Source: CBDBLK01 sp965243145
GTDB taxonomy: Bacteria > Bdellovibrionota > Bacteriovoracia > Bacteriovoracales > Bacteriovoracaceae
Length of the DNA: 64,000 bases
Assembly (NCBI GenBank): GCA_965243145.1
Contig: CBDEUB010000002.1
Location: 1,736,001 to 1,800,000 of the forward strand
Direction of reading: 5' to 3'
Below are positions 50,395 to 63,585 of the stretch, one piece after another (the first letter of the stretch is position 1; every line of letters begins with the position of its first letter). The position numbers and the translations under genes are program-made. The notes beneath the pieces are model-generated. The model worked only from the letters and a program-made list of their open reading frames with translations. It did no database searches and was not told where the DNA came from.

Positions 50395-50445
50395 CTTCAT
50401 TAAACAAGGTTATATCAAAGAAAATAGAAAAAAGCGAAGGGCCTC

Positions 50446-50658
50446 TTAATTCAACTCGATAGGGTCGTTCGACGGAGCGGCAATAACTTGCACTAAGGCC
50501 TGCCAGCGATCGGCAAGTCCTCCGTTAAACCCCTTGATGAGGGCAATACTAAGTCCGACGAGAACCAACAGAAGCAATAAAAACTCGACGAAGGTTTGCC
50601 CCGATTCTAGCGGCCGGTTCAATGTTGGCCTAGCAATTGCGCCATTTTTGAAAAGCAT
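50446..50658 (-). CDS. TadE/Flp-pilin-like small protein
   Basis: Protein of 70 residues. A basic N-terminus (about 1-18) is followed by GQTFVEFLLLLLVLVGLSIALIKG, which fits the TadE-like or pseudopilin pattern of a glycine, a glutamate at +5 and a hydrophobic helix; the C-terminal 30 residues are polar. Such proteins are cleaved by a prepilin peptidase and inserted in pili or secretion systems. No other tad genes are nearby, so it is an orphan. The function is inferred from the motif only. Confidence 0.65.
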   Translation of the reverse strand: MLFKNGAIARPTLNRPLESGQTFVEFLLLLLVLVGLSIALIKGFNGGLADRWQALVQVIAAPSNDPIELN

Positions 50659-50696
50659 TATAATAACATTCTAAGGGTTTTAAATGGAGAGGTTCA

Positions 50697-51263
50697 GTGA
50701 AGAAATACTTTCCGCTCTTGGCCCTTGGCCTTTTCTCGGGGGGATACCTCTTAGGTCAAGTTTATTGGGAATACGGAAGGGCCATCGCCTCGTCCAGCAG
50801 TTCTGTCAAGAGACTCCACCTCCATTACCAAAAAGTTTTTGAGCGCACCACCTTCACCAGCACGGCCGGCGACAAATACATCGGCGGGGAATTAAAAAAC
50901 ACCATCGTCATTCTCAATTTTTGGGCCAGTTGGTGTGCTCCCTGCCTGAGTGAATTTCCCTCCCTGGTCGCCATGAAAAATGAGTTTGAAGGTGATCAAC
51001 TTTTAGTTTTGGGTATCAATACAGACGAAGGGGAACAACTCAAGAAGATCGCCAAAATCGAGCGCGAATACCACCTCAACTTTCCCCTGGTCGCCGATTC
51101 CACGGGGAAGCACATTGGAGATTTTATGGTGTCGGGACTTCCCACTTCAATCGTTTTTTACGGGGGCAAGACGGTAAAGGTGACTCGCGGAGGGCAAGAT
51201 TTCAATTCCACGGAGAACATTCAATTTTTTAAGCGCCTTTTGGAGAGCGGGGCCTCTCCGTAG
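50697..51263 (+). CDS. TlpA-like periplasmic thioredoxin
   Basis: Protein of 188 residues starting with GTG. An N-terminal membrane anchor or signal (YFPLLALGLFSGGYLLGQVYW) is followed by a TlpA/ResA-type thioredoxin domain: VILNFWASWCAPC (Cys80, Cys83), LVLGINTDEGEQLKKI and the cis-proline segment VSGLPTSIVFYGG. It likely reduces disulphides in the envelope, for example for cytochrome maturation or for exported proteins. The partner is not encoded nearby. It is convergent with the cyclophilin gene. Confidence 0.9.
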   Translation: MKKYFPLLALGLFSGGYLLGQVYWEYGRAIASSSSSVKRLHLHYQKVFERTTFTSTAGDKYIGGELKNTIVILNFWASWCAPCLSEFPSLVAMKNEFEGDQLLVLGINTDEGEQLKKIAKIEREYHLNFPLVADSTGKHIGDFMVSGLPTSIVFYGGKTVKVTRGGQDFNSTENIQFFKRLLESGASP

Positions 51264-51281
51264 GGGAATCCCCCGCGACTC

Positions 51282-51878
51282 TTACTTTTGAATGGAAACC
51301 TCGATCATTTTGTCACCCTTTTTGATCTTGTCCAGAATTTTTAACCCCGAGACGACTTGGCCAAAGACGGTGTATTGCTTGTCGAGGTGGGGCAGAGTGC
51401 TCAAGGCGATGTAAAACTGGCTGTCGGCGGAGTGAATGTCTTTGGCCCTGGCCATGGCGACGGTGCCCTTGATGTGCTGGAGGTCGCTAAATTCGGCCTT
51501 GAGTTTTTGCCCGCTTCCCCCCATGCCGGTGCCCTGGGGGTCGCCCCCCTGAATGACAAAATTGGAAATGACGCGATGAAATAAAAGCCCGTTGTAAAAC
51601 CCTTGCTGCGCCAATTCAATAAACCGGGCCACCGTCACCGGGGCCTGTTCGGGGTAAAATTTGAAGATTATATCTCCATAACTGGTCTTGATTGTCGCTC
51701 GTGCTTTGGACATGCCGTCTCGATCGGTTTTTAGTGCCTGAGTGGCCAAATTTGAGGCCTTAGGTCTTTCTTTAGCAGATTCCTTTGAACTCAGGCAACT
51801 GGCCAAAAGGCAGAGAAGGCCTATTTTGACTAAATGAGTCAAGAAATTTGTCCAGGATTCGGAAGTTTTCACGGGCAT
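51282..51878 (-). CDS. Cyclophilin-type peptidyl-prolyl isomerase, probable lipoprotein
   Basis: Protein of 198 residues. The N-terminal hydrophobic stretch ends in LLASC (Cys28), a probable lipobox. The PPIase domain has ARFIELAQQGFYNGLLFHRVISNFVIQGGDPQGTGMGGSG and AMARAKDIHSADSQFYIAL, with the catalytic arginine in FHRVI. It accelerates proline isomerisation in folding envelope proteins. Either the ATG at 51878 or the GTG two codons later may be used; the GAGGAG site is closer to proper spacing for the GTG. Confidence 0.92.
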   Translation of the reverse strand: MPVKTSESWTNFLTHLVKIGLLCLLASCLSSKESAKERPKASNLATQALKTDRDGMSKARATIKTSYGDIIFKFYPEQAPVTVARFIELAQQGFYNGLLFHRVISNFVIQGGDPQGTGMGGSGQKLKAEFSDLQHIKGTVAMARAKDIHSADSQFYIALSTLPHLDKQYTVFGQVVSGLKILDKIKKGDKMIEVSIQK

Positions 51879-51947
51879 CTCCTCGGGGCGGTTTGTCTTG
51901 CTCCTAGATTATCTAAAAATTTTCTTTTAAAATCCATCATGAAAAAG

Positions 51948-51976
51948 TTGACGGACAGATGAGAACCCAATAAACT
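51948..51976 (+). promoter_or_regulatory. Probable promoter of the tRNA-Ala/rRNA operon
   Basis: TTGACG (51948-51953), 17-bp spacer, TAAACT (51971-51976), about 60 bp before tRNA-Ala. The strong fit suits an rRNA operon promoter. Confidence 0.6.
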
Positions 51977-52036
51977 CCCCTCTGGCCTCCGAAAACAGGA
52001 TGGAGTTTTGGGTTCACCCGCAATTTTAAAAGTAAT

Positions 52037-52112
52037 GGGGGTGTAGCTCAGTTGGGAGAGCACCTGCTTTGCACGCAGGGGGTCGCTGGTTCGAATCCAG
52101 TCATCTCCACCA
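52037..52112 (+). tRNA. tRNA-Ala (TGC)
   Basis: A full cloverleaf can be folded: acceptor GGGGGTG / CATCTCC, anticodon stem CCTGC / GCAGG with loop TTTGCAC giving anticodon TGC, T arm around GGTTCGAATCC, and an encoded CCA end. It lies about 300 bp before 16S instead of in the usual place between 16S and 23S. Confidence 0.97.
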
Positions 52113-52414
52113 TCCGTTCCCCTTTTTTACAAAGGGGGTGTTCGGTATGCTGGACAGTACGCAAGTACAGTGGCTTTTTGACATTTTAAAACAGTTTAAA
52201 GTTTCGCCTCCTTAATGGAGGTGGAAACGCGATGAGAATGAGATGAAAAGTTCTAGGCGAACGAAAGTCTGGCGTAACTAGATGCTGCCAATTTTTTTGG
52301 CAGAGGCCAGATACCGGAAGTTTAGAACGAATAAATCTCCGTGATTTATTTCGAGTAAACTCCGGCCAGGTCTAGGCGATTCAAGAAAGTTCAAAAAACA
52401 TTTTTTTGTCTACT
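52113..52414 (+). other. 16S leader with processing stem
   Basis: No gene. The segment at 52229-52250 (GATGAGAATGAGATGAAAAG core) pairs imperfectly with 54009-54035 downstream of 16S, forming a pre-16S stem of the kind cut by RNase III. A GCCTCC/GGAGGT mini-hairpin lies at about 52206-52222. A TTGACA at 52177 lacks a clear -10 partner. Confidence 0.65.
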
Positions 52415-53947
<1,533 letters not shown>

Positions 53948-54054
53948 AAGATTTCGCAGAAGCGGGCCTAGCGTCCGTGGATGCAAATTTTGGTCAACGC
54001 TTAGAATCCTTTTCGTCTCATTTCTCATTCTGCGCATTTTCCCGATCGCATGAG

Positions 54055-54131
54055 GGGTCTGTAGCTCAGTTGGTTAGAGTACATCCCTGATAAGGATGGG
54101 GTCGCTGGTTCAAATCCGGCCAGACCCACCA
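54055..54131 (+). tRNA. tRNA-Ile (GAT)
   Basis: Acceptor GGGTCTG / CAGACCC, anticodon loop CTGATAA with anticodon GAT, T arm around GGTTCAAATCC, encoded CCA. It is the only tRNA in the 16S-23S spacer. Confidence 0.97.
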
Positions 54132-54251
54132 TTGTTCGAGATTCGGGAAAGTTGAACTTTTTGACATTGACATAACAGGATCAATTGAAAAGATGAGAAT
54201 TTGCAAAGAAAGACGCAAGCTAAGATAAAAATTACCTTGTTGTAAATGAAG

Positions 54252-57191
<2,940 letters not shown>

Positions 57192-57277
57192 CCCATTTTT
57201 ACTTTCTTTGCAAATTTCTCGTTCAAATTGATCCTGTTTTGTAAATGTCAAAAAAAATTGTGATAATAGCTTAGCTT

Positions 57278-57393
57278 TGGTGTCTCATTAGCGGTGGGGA
57301 AACACCCGATCCCATCCCGAACTCGGCAGTTAAGCCCACCATCGGTGAAGGTAGTGCTCGGGGAACTGAGTGTGAGAATAGCAAGAGGCACCT
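57278..57393 (+). rRNA. rrf: 5S ribosomal RNA
   Basis: About 115 nt. Terminal helix GGTGTCTC / GAGGCACC, and the conserved CCCGATCCCATCCCGAACTCGG region. It follows 23S by about 85 bp and is followed by the operon terminator. Confidence 0.95.
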
Positions 57394-57400
57394 TCTTTTC

Positions 57401-57436
57401 AATTAAGGCCACTCAAATAAGTGGCCTTAATTTTCT
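57401..57436 (+). terminator. rRNA operon terminator
   Basis: Perfect 13-bp stem AATTAAGGCCACT / AGTGGCCTTAATT with a 6-base loop and a T tail, eight bases after the 5S gene. Confidence 0.92.
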
Positions 57437-57452
57437 GCACGGGGAGGAAACA

Positions 57453-58415
57453 ATGAAATTCGTAAAAACAACCTGCTTTGGCCTTTTCTTTTCCTTTCTC
57501 ATTGGAATAGGTTGGGCGGAAATGCCGGCCGAATTTATCCCTGTTTGTGACAGATCACCTCTAATGCAAAACTTCATTGTTGCCGAGTTAAAAATTCCCT
57601 GTGAAAAAATTACAGCGGAAGACCTTGCGAAAATCACCGAGATCGATCTTGCCGGGTACGGAATAAAAAAATTGCAGAACAATGATTTTAATGGGTTTAC
57701 TCATTTAGAGAAACTTGATTTGAGCAACAACCACCTGAATAATCTCCACCAAGACTTCTTCTTTTTTCCTGAAAGTTTACGGGAACTTTATTTGCAAAAT
57801 AATTCCCTGAAGGAGGGTATTCACTATAAAGTGCTGGAAAAGTTGCCCAAGCTAGCGGCCTTAAATATCAGCAATAACCAAATGCACATTGTTCCCGATT
57901 TGAGGGCCAATGCCCAGTTAAGGATTTTTTACGCCAGTAATAATCCTTTTTCGTTCTTGCCCGACGATGTTTTTAGTGGCAACAGGAATTTAGTGAGAAT
58001 CTTCTTAGACAATATTGGCCTGAACAATCTTCCTCATAAAATCTTTGATGGATTATTTAAATTGGAACAACTTGAACTCAGTTCCAACAGGCTGGATACT
58101 TTTCTCGGTTTTCAAGTTTTTTCTCAAACTCCCAGCTTGCGCTATCTTAGTCTTAGGCGCAATAGACTTGATTCTTTCCCTACCAATCTCGTTTTACTTC
58201 CCAAATTGGTATTTCTTTATCTCGATGACAATAACATAAGTTATTTTCCCGATAATGTTGTGCTACCGCCTTCTTTAAAGCGCCTCGACCTCGAAAGAAA
58301 TCCCATTTTGAGCAGGCCCCAATGGTTAAAATCGTTTCAAAATAGAAAGGATGCAAGTCTTTATCTTCCGTCCAGGTGTGGGGCACTTTTGCGATCTTTG
58401 TTTTCCTTTCGCTAG
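57453..58415 (+). CDS. Exported leucine-rich-repeat protein
   Basis: Protein of 320 residues from the ATG at 57453, which follows GGGGAGG. Signal peptide (about 6-22, TCFGLFFSFLIGIGWAE), then a cysteine-flanked cap (PVCDRSPL and IPCEKI) and about nine leucine-rich repeats of the 22-24 residue type, for example FTHLEKLDLSNNHLNNL, LPKLAALNISNNQMHIV and FKLEQLELSSNRLDTF. The arrangement resembles eukaryote-like extracellular LRR proteins. It would form a curved binding surface for protein or glycan ligands. It lies directly after the rRNA terminator and ends within a terminator hairpin. Confidence 0.9.
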   Translation: MKFVKTTCFGLFFSFLIGIGWAEMPAEFIPVCDRSPLMQNFIVAELKIPCEKITAEDLAKITEIDLAGYGIKKLQNNDFNGFTHLEKLDLSNNHLNNLHQDFFFFPESLRELYLQNNSLKEGIHYKVLEKLPKLAALNISNNQMHIVPDLRANAQLRIFYASNNPFSFLPDDVFSGNRNLVRIFLDNIGLNNLPHKIFDGLFKLEQLELSSNRLDTFLGFQVFSQTPSLRYLSLRRNRLDSFPTNLVLLPKLVFLYLDDNNISYFPDNVVLPPSLKRLDLERNPILSRPQWLKSFQNRKDASLYLPSRCGALLRSLFSFR

Positions 58416-58432
58416 CGAAGGGAAGACTTTTC
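58400..58432 (+). terminator. Terminator overlapping the LRR gene stop
   Basis: Stem TTCCTTTCGC / GCGAAGGGAA with a short loop, followed by ACTTTT. The stop codon of the LRR gene lies in the hairpin. Confidence 0.6.
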
Positions 58433-58494
58433 CCGCTCTTAAATAAAACTCATTTATCCGCAAAAAATAGCAAGAAGCGCCGATAGGTCGCTTG

Positions 58495-59244
58495 ATGGGT
58501 AAAGTTAAATTTTACTTCTTTATTTTTCTGGCGTTGCCAAATCACGCCTTGGCACAGTTTATTTTGCCAAATTCCGTGTCTGACAAGGGAATCTCTAAAA
58601 AATCTGTGGCCCAACACTATTTTAAGTTTTTGGTTTCTAACGATCAAAGAATATTGCGCGGACGCAATATTAATAGCGGCGAGGAATTTAAACTCATTTC
58701 CGAACAGTCGAGCGATTTTGAAGTGGCCACTGGATTAAAGAATAAAGGCCATACCTATGAATTGGCATTTAGGAAAACCGCCTGGAGATGGAAGCGCTCG
58801 ACAGTCAATAATCTTGCCAAATACGGGACGGAGAGAAACATTTACTCCCTTTCTTATTTGCAAAAATTTCGGCCCAGAAATCAAATTTTTATCCGTTTGA
58901 ATTTTCAAGAAGAAACATTTTATGCAAATCCCGACGATACGATTGGCCCTAGAAATACTTTTTATATCATTCCTCAAATTGGCCTTAGGTTTTACTTCAA
59001 CTTGGATAAAAAGACGGACTTGGAATCCTCTCACCTCGTGGGCGTAGGAATTTATGGGCGCATGTCTGGTAATCCGGTTGGTAAAAGTTTTTCCCTCGGA
59101 AATAGTATGAAGATTTTGAGGAAATTCGCATGGGGAAAAGCGGGGGCCGGACTTTTCGTTAATAACAGTGAACTTAGGTTTTTCCCATACGAAAACAAAC
59201 ACAGCGATGCCGGTATTTCTCTCAACTTGGAATTTGACTTTTAG
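58495..59244 (+). CDS. Probable outer-membrane beta-barrel protein
   Basis: Protein of 249 residues. Signal peptide (about 4-21, FYFFIFLALPNHALAQ), then beta-rich sequence with alternating polar and hydrophobic residues and many aromatic girdle positions (NIYSLSYLQKF, NQIFIRLNFQEETFY, GLRFYFNLD, GISLNLEFDF), ending in Phe as expected for BAM-dependent barrels. No family is recognised. Start ATG 58495 (TTG 58492 adjacent). The MITE-like copy D follows 53 bp after the stop. Confidence 0.75.
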   Translation: MGKVKFYFFIFLALPNHALAQFILPNSVSDKGISKKSVAQHYFKFLVSNDQRILRGRNINSGEEFKLISEQSSDFEVATGLKNKGHTYELAFRKTAWRWKRSTVNNLAKYGTERNIYSLSYLQKFRPRNQIFIRLNFQEETFYANPDDTIGPRNTFYIIPQIGLRFYFNLDKKTDLESSHLVGVGIYGRMSGNPVGKSFSLGNSMKILRKFAWGKAGAGLFVNNSELRFFPYENKHSDAGISLNLEFDF

Positions 59245-59297
59245 AAACTGCTTTAGTGGACACTATCACTATCCAGACATTACAATGAAGTATGTTT

Positions 59298-59535
59298 GTA
59301 ACTGCTCACACTTCAGGCCATCTTGCCTTCGCATCCTGCTCCGGCACTGCCCATCGGGGCAGTCGTCGCTCGTCGCCTTCCTGGCGACTCCGTGTGAGTC
59401 AGCTTCGCCATCGCTCCTTGCGATGTGCTTTGAGCACACCTCAGTCGCTCTGCCTTGCTTCCTCCCAATCTGACCTAAATTGTGAGCATTTACCTTGCTT
59501 TTATCGTAGTTTTTCTTTTAAGTATGAGTAGTTAA
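59298..59535. mobile_element. MITE-like element, copy D (full length)
   Basis: Left end GTAACTGCTCACACTT, dyad ACTGCCCATCGGGGCAGT, inner right CTAAATTGTGAGCATTTAC and outer right GTATGAGTAGTTAA. The left 120 bp are almost identical to copy C; the part after GCTTCGCCATCGCTCC differs (GCGATGTGCTTTGAGCAC in place of GCGGCGTACTCTTTGTACG), keeping hairpin potential. It fills most of the 293 bp before ftsK and ends 2 bp from the ftsK ATG. Confidence 0.8.
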
Positions 59536-59537
59536 GT

Positions 59538-61718
59538 ATGTTTAATATTTCTAAAATTCTTAAAATCGAGTTGATTACACTTTTTTTACTCACAGTAATA
59601 AGTTTTGTCGTTTTCTATTACAAGAACGCATTGCCTGACAATTATTTTGCCATAAGCTCAGAGTCTTATTGGTCTGGCCATGTGATTTATTACTTAACCA
59701 GTTTCTTCACTTTTGTAGGGTATTTCGCAGGGCCTTGGATTTTTGTTCCCTTTTTTTTCTTTTCTCTATTTTATACTTTTCTTTTTTCTCGAAGGGAGAT
59801 GGTATGGGATATTTTCAATGCCATAACCCTTACTTTGGCGTGTCTTTTCTTTACGGGAGTTTTGTGGCCAGAGGCCTTAGGGGCGGGAGTGGCCTACCTC
59901 CTTGAAAATTCATTAAATGCTTATGCCGCCACAGCGCTGGGGTGTGTTTTGACGATTGCCTTTTTGGCGGGGACTTTTCGCATTTTAACTGGAAAAATTA
60001 TAAGCAAATCAAATTCCTATTTGAATGAACTTTTGTTCGCAAAGCGTACAGAGAAAGCAAACAAAAATAGAACAGCAAAAGAATCTACACCGATCGCATT
60101 GCCGGCCAGATTGGAATACAATCCAGAACCGGCAAAGATTTCCGAATCTGGCCCCAAACCGCAAAAAGGCCAAAATCGGGAGGTTAAACCTGAATCCAAA
60201 TTTAGGCCTGAAGGATCGATCAATTACCAAAACCTGGTCGATTTTTTGGAAAATAAGGCCCCGGAGATGGAGAAAATTGCTCCGAAAGATAATTATTTTG
60301 CGGATATTGTCGCTAGAGTTGAAGACAAACTAGCAGAGTTTAGAATTAAAGGGAAAGTGGTCAACATTCTTAAAGGGCCAGTGGTTGATACGCTTGAATT
60401 GGAACTTGGCCTGGGAGTGAAAGTTTCCAAAATTATCAACCATGAGGCCGATTTAGGCCTGGCCTTGCAAGGATTGCCCATCAGAATTGTCTACCCCATG
60501 GTGGGCCGAACTACCATTGGCATAGAAGTTCCACGCACCCCCCGCAAATTTATTTATTTGGGCGAAGTTCTGCGTTCGCGCGAGTTTCAGGCCACGCAAC
60601 ACAAACTTCCCATCGCCATGGGGAAAAATGTCTTTGGTGGCATTTTTGTGGTTGATCTGGCCTACATGCCTCACATGTTGGCGGCAGGGGCGACCGGCGC
60701 GGGGAAGTCCGTTTTTATCAACAGTCTGCTCATGTCTTTGCTGGTCAAGAAAACCCCGGCGCAAATGCGGCTCATTTTAATTGATCCCAAACACTTGGAA
60801 TTGGCCGTCTATCAAGGCCTTCCCCACCTGGTTATGCCAGTTATCACTGGGGCCAAGGAGGCCTCTCTGGCCTTGCTTTGGGCATGTCAGGAAATGGAGA
60901 GGCGTTACCTCTTGCTCAAGGAGTTTGCAGTCCGCAACATTGAAGGCCTCGGTGAAAAACTTAAAAAGGCCGGCCCCGAACAATTGGACAAGATTCCACC
61001 CCACTATAGGGAAGAAATCAACTCCAAGAACCGGAATCTTCCCTATTTAGTGATTATTGTCGATGAATTTGCCGACCTCATGCTTACTAAAATGCGCCAG
61101 GACATTGAGGCCAATATTTCGCGTTTGGCGGCCAAAGCGCGGGCCGCGGGCATCCACCTTATTTTGGCCACCCAGAGGCCTTCAGTAGATGTTGTCACCG
61201 GGGTTATCAAATCCAATTTCCCCACCCGCGTGGCCTTTAAGGTCAGTTCCCAACAGGATTCGCGCACTATTCTCACCACGATGGGGGCGGAAAAGTTGCT
61301 CGGCAAGGGAGATGGCCTTTTTCGCAGCGGTGCAGAAAATCTCCGCTTTCACAGTTCCTTCGTGGGGGAAAAGGAAATTGAGGCCCTGGTCGGCAAATTG
61401 GGCCGTTTACCTCAAAAATTTCATCCTGGTGCAGTGGAGTTTCTGGAAAAACAGGGAGATGGCATTGAACAGGATTTCCCTTCGCGGAACCCCTCCATGG
61501 CCGAAACCGGAACAGACGAGGAACTTTTCAGGCAGGCCATTCGTTTAGTTGCAGAACACCGTATGGCCAGTGCTTCAATGCTGCAACGCAGGCTTCGCAT
61601 TGGCTATAACCGGGCCGCACTTTTAGTCGAAAAAATGGAAGTCCAGGGCATTATTGGGCCTGCTGAAGGGGGCAAAAAGCGGGAGGTTTTTATTAATTCT
61701 GAAGAACTTAACTCCTAG
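59538..61718 (+). CDS. ftsK: DNA translocase FtsK/SpoIIIE
   Basis: Protein of 726 residues. Four membrane helices in the first 150 residues, a Lys/Pro-rich linker, then the alpha and beta motor domains: Walker A GATGAGKSVFINS, Walker B YLVIIVDEFADLM, and HLILATQRPSVDVVTGVIKSN. The gamma winged-helix domain at the C-terminus (ASMLQRRLRIGYNRAALLVEKM) binds polar KOPS-like sequences. It pumps chromosome ends across the closing septum and activates dimer resolution. The linker is shorter than in E. coli. Its 3' end is partly duplicated at 62477-62622. Confidence 0.96.
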   Translation: MFNISKILKIELITLFLLTVISFVVFYYKNALPDNYFAISSESYWSGHVIYYLTSFFTFVGYFAGPWIFVPFFFFSLFYTFLFSRREMVWDIFNAITLTLACLFFTGVLWPEALGAGVAYLLENSLNAYAATALGCVLTIAFLAGTFRILTGKIISKSNSYLNELLFAKRTEKANKNRTAKESTPIALPARLEYNPEPAKISESGPKPQKGQNREVKPESKFRPEGSINYQNLVDFLENKAPEMEKIAPKDNYFADIVARVEDKLAEFRIKGKVVNILKGPVVDTLELELGLGVKVSKIINHEADLGLALQGLPIRIVYPMVGRTTIGIEVPRTPRKFIYLGEVLRSREFQATQHKLPIAMGKNVFGGIFVVDLAYMPHMLAAGATGAGKSVFINSLLMSLLVKKTPAQMRLILIDPKHLELAVYQGLPHLVMPVITGAKEASLALLWACQEMERRYLLLKEFAVRNIEGLGEKLKKAGPEQLDKIPPHYREEINSKNRNLPYLVIIVDEFADLMLTKMRQDIEANISRLAAKARAAGIHLILATQRPSVDVVTGVIKSNFPTRVAFKVSSQQDSRTILTTMGAEKLLGKGDGLFRSGAENLRFHSSFVGEKEIEALVGKLGRLPQKFHPGAVEFLEKQGDGIEQDFPSRNPSMAETGTDEELFRQAIRLVAEHRMASASMLQRRLRIGYNRAALLVEKMEVQGIIGPAEGGKKREVFINSEELNS

Positions 61719-61832
61719 TATCTTTTATGATGGCCATAAGTTGGTATTGCTAAAAATCTTGTTTTTATTCAGAAAAAAGTTTAAATTCAGGTTTATTAGT
61801 TGGTGAGAACTTGGATCGTAAGGAGATTAAGG

Positions 61833-62477
61833 ATGTTGAAATGTAGAGTCGCTTGGGCATCCACTCCGATAAAAAAACTTCCCGGTATTGTCCTCTTGGC
61901 ACTTCTGATGACCTCTGTTTTGGCCTGGCGGCCTCAACAACAGGGAGATATTCGTAAAATAGAAGATTTGATTTCCGATCAACAAGAGATAGATAAAATT
62001 GAAGAGAGGGCCAGTGATCGGTGGAGAAATACTTGTCCAGAAGCGAGGAAATACGATTTTGACCAATTCGACAGAACGGTGGCCCGGACGGTAGTCAATC
62101 TCGGAGAGGGTTTGGGCCTCTATGTGTACCTTGCGTTTATCATTCAAGAGATCGCCCTATCGGTGGGAATCCAACCGGAATCCATAACCGATTTTGAAGA
62201 TTCAATAACGGATTTTTTAAATTTGACTTTTTGCTCACCGACTTTTGTACAGGATGTAGCGGCCGACTTAGAAAAAATACCTCGTCACGGTTACAATTTT
62301 ATTGATTATCATCCTGATGCCTTAACTGCCTTCCTCCGAATTGCCGAAAAGGCGGTGGCCCTCTTTGTAAACGACTCGGTTTCCGAGGAAGACTTGGCCA
62401 AAATAGAATTATTTGATATATTCATTCGTGCCAAAAATCCTATTGCTGCCAATTCTAAGTCGCTTCGCATTATGTAG
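61833..62477 (+). CDS. Unknown exported protein after ftsK
   Basis: Protein of 214 residues from the ATG 8 bp after AGGAG. It has a signal peptide or anchor (about 13-31, LPGIVLLALLMTSVLAW), followed by a charged helix (GDIRKIEDLISDQQEIDKIEERASDRW), a hydrophobic middle (GLGLYVYLAFIIQEIALSVG) and an acidic C-terminus. Two cysteines (NTCPEA and LTFCSP) may pair in the periplasm. No family recognised. It is bracketed by ftsK and a broken copy of the ftsK 3' end, which suggests it was inserted with a duplicated target segment. Confidence 0.7.
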   Translation: MLKCRVAWASTPIKKLPGIVLLALLMTSVLAWRPQQQGDIRKIEDLISDQQEIDKIEERASDRWRNTCPEARKYDFDQFDRTVARTVVNLGEGLGLYVYLAFIIQEIALSVGIQPESITDFEDSITDFLNLTFCSPTFVQDVAADLEKIPRHGYNFIDYHPDALTAFLRIAEKAVALFVNDSVSEEDLAKIELFDIFIRAKNPIAANSKSLRIM

Positions 62478-62622
62478 CCAGTACCTCAACACTGCAACGC
62501 AGGATTCGCATTGGCCTAACCGGGCCGCACTTTTAGTCGAAAAAATGGAACTCCAGGGTATTATTGGGCCTGCTGAAGGGGGTAAAAAGCGGGAAGTTTT
62601 TGTCAATCCAGGAGAACATTAG
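62477..62622 (+). pseudogene. Broken duplicate of the ftsK 3' end (gamma domain)
   Basis: About 145 bp matching 61564-61708 of ftsK at roughly nine in ten bases by eye, coding for the RRxRIG ... NRAALLVEKMELQGIIGPAEGG part of the gamma winged helix. A one-base deletion (GGCTATAACC in ftsK, GGCCTAACC here) breaks the frame, and there is no start, so it is a fragment. The reading frame after the deletion stays open to a stop at 62620. Confidence 0.88.
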
Positions 62623-62745
62623 GCCCCATCCTCCTTGCTATTTGCGAAAATTCCTCCCTCCGCACTTGCCGCTTTTGTGCTCCCGTGTTATCAAGAATCC
62701 TCTCAGACGATTATTATTGCCGAAAAATGACGGCGAGGAGTTGTA

Positions 62746-63585
62746 ATGGCCAAAGATTTAAAGTTGCAGGATTTGTTGGATGCCGGAGTTCATTACGGGC
62801 ATCAGACCCATAAATGGAACCCCAAGATGAAGAAGTACATTTATGGAGGACGAAACGGCATTTATATTATCGACCTTTCCAAAACAGTGGCATTGGCCAG
62901 AAAGGCCTACGACTTAATTAAAAAATCGTCTGCAGAGGGCAACCCTGTCCTCTTTGTGGGAACCAAAAGACAGGCCGCCAATGTGGTTAAACAGGCCGCC
63001 GATTCTTGTGGTGCTTTTTATGTGACGAACCGTTGGTTGGGAGGAATGTTGACCAACCACAAAACCATTAATCTTTCCGTCGATAAACTCCGCAAAGTGG
63101 AAAAAATGAAAGAAACTGGGGACTTCAGCTTACTCACCAAAAAAGAACGGGCCAAAATTGAAAAAAATGTCGCCAAGCTGGAAAAAAATCTCGGCGGCAT
63201 TAAAAACATGAGAAAACTGCCGGGGGTTGTCTTTGTAGTCGATCCCAACAGCGAGAGAATTGCGGTTAAAGAGGCCAAGCGATTGGGGATTCCCGTAGTG
63301 GCCATTACCGATACCAACTGCGACCCCGAAGATATTAGTTTTGTCGTTCCCGGAAATGACGATGCCACCAAATCGGTGGCACTCTTTGCAGAGTATTTTG
63401 CAGAGTCCGTTCGGGAAGGCAGTAAAAATAGGGCCATAAGAGGCAAACAAGAGGCCTCAACGGGGCCAGGTCAGGACACATCAGTTGAAAAAGAAATCAT
63501 CTCAAAATTTGAAAAGGATATTGATCTGCAATCGGGAGAGGACGAAGACGAAGCAGAGAGTAACAAGGAGACAGAAAGTGTTTAG
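62746..63585 (+). CDS. rpsB: 30S ribosomal protein S2
   Basis: Protein of 279 residues with all S2 blocks: LLDAGVHYGHQTHKWNPKM, YIYGGRNGIYIIDLSKT, VLFVGTKRQA, YVTNRWLGGMLTNHKTI, LPGVVFVVDPNSERIAVKEA and GIPVVAITDTNCDPEDI. The acidic C-terminal tail (GEDEDEAESNKE) extends beyond the E. coli length. S2 joins the small subunit late in assembly. The ribosome site GGCGAGGAG lies before the ATG. Its stop overlaps the start of tsf, the usual rpsB-tsf operon. Confidence 0.98.
   Translation: MAKDLKLQDLLDAGVHYGHQTHKWNPKMKKYIYGGRNGIYIIDLSKTVALARKAYDLIKKSSAEGNPVLFVGTKRQAANVVKQAADSCGAFYVTNRWLGGMLTNHKTINLSVDKLRKVEKMKETGDFSLLTKKERAKIEKNVAKLEKNLGGIKNMRKLPGVVFVVDPNSERIAVKEAKRLGIPVVAITDTNCDPEDISFVVPGNDDATKSVALFAEYFAESVREGSKNRAIRGKQEASTGPGQDTSVEKEIISKFEKDIDLQSGEDEDEAESNKETESV

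Noticed and set aside
50158..50400. Open frames across the MITE-like elements (also at 16250-16680 and 59168-59531)
   Set aside because: Frames differ in position and product between copies, lack ribosome sites and are broken by small indels; the conserved feature is inverted-repeat structure.
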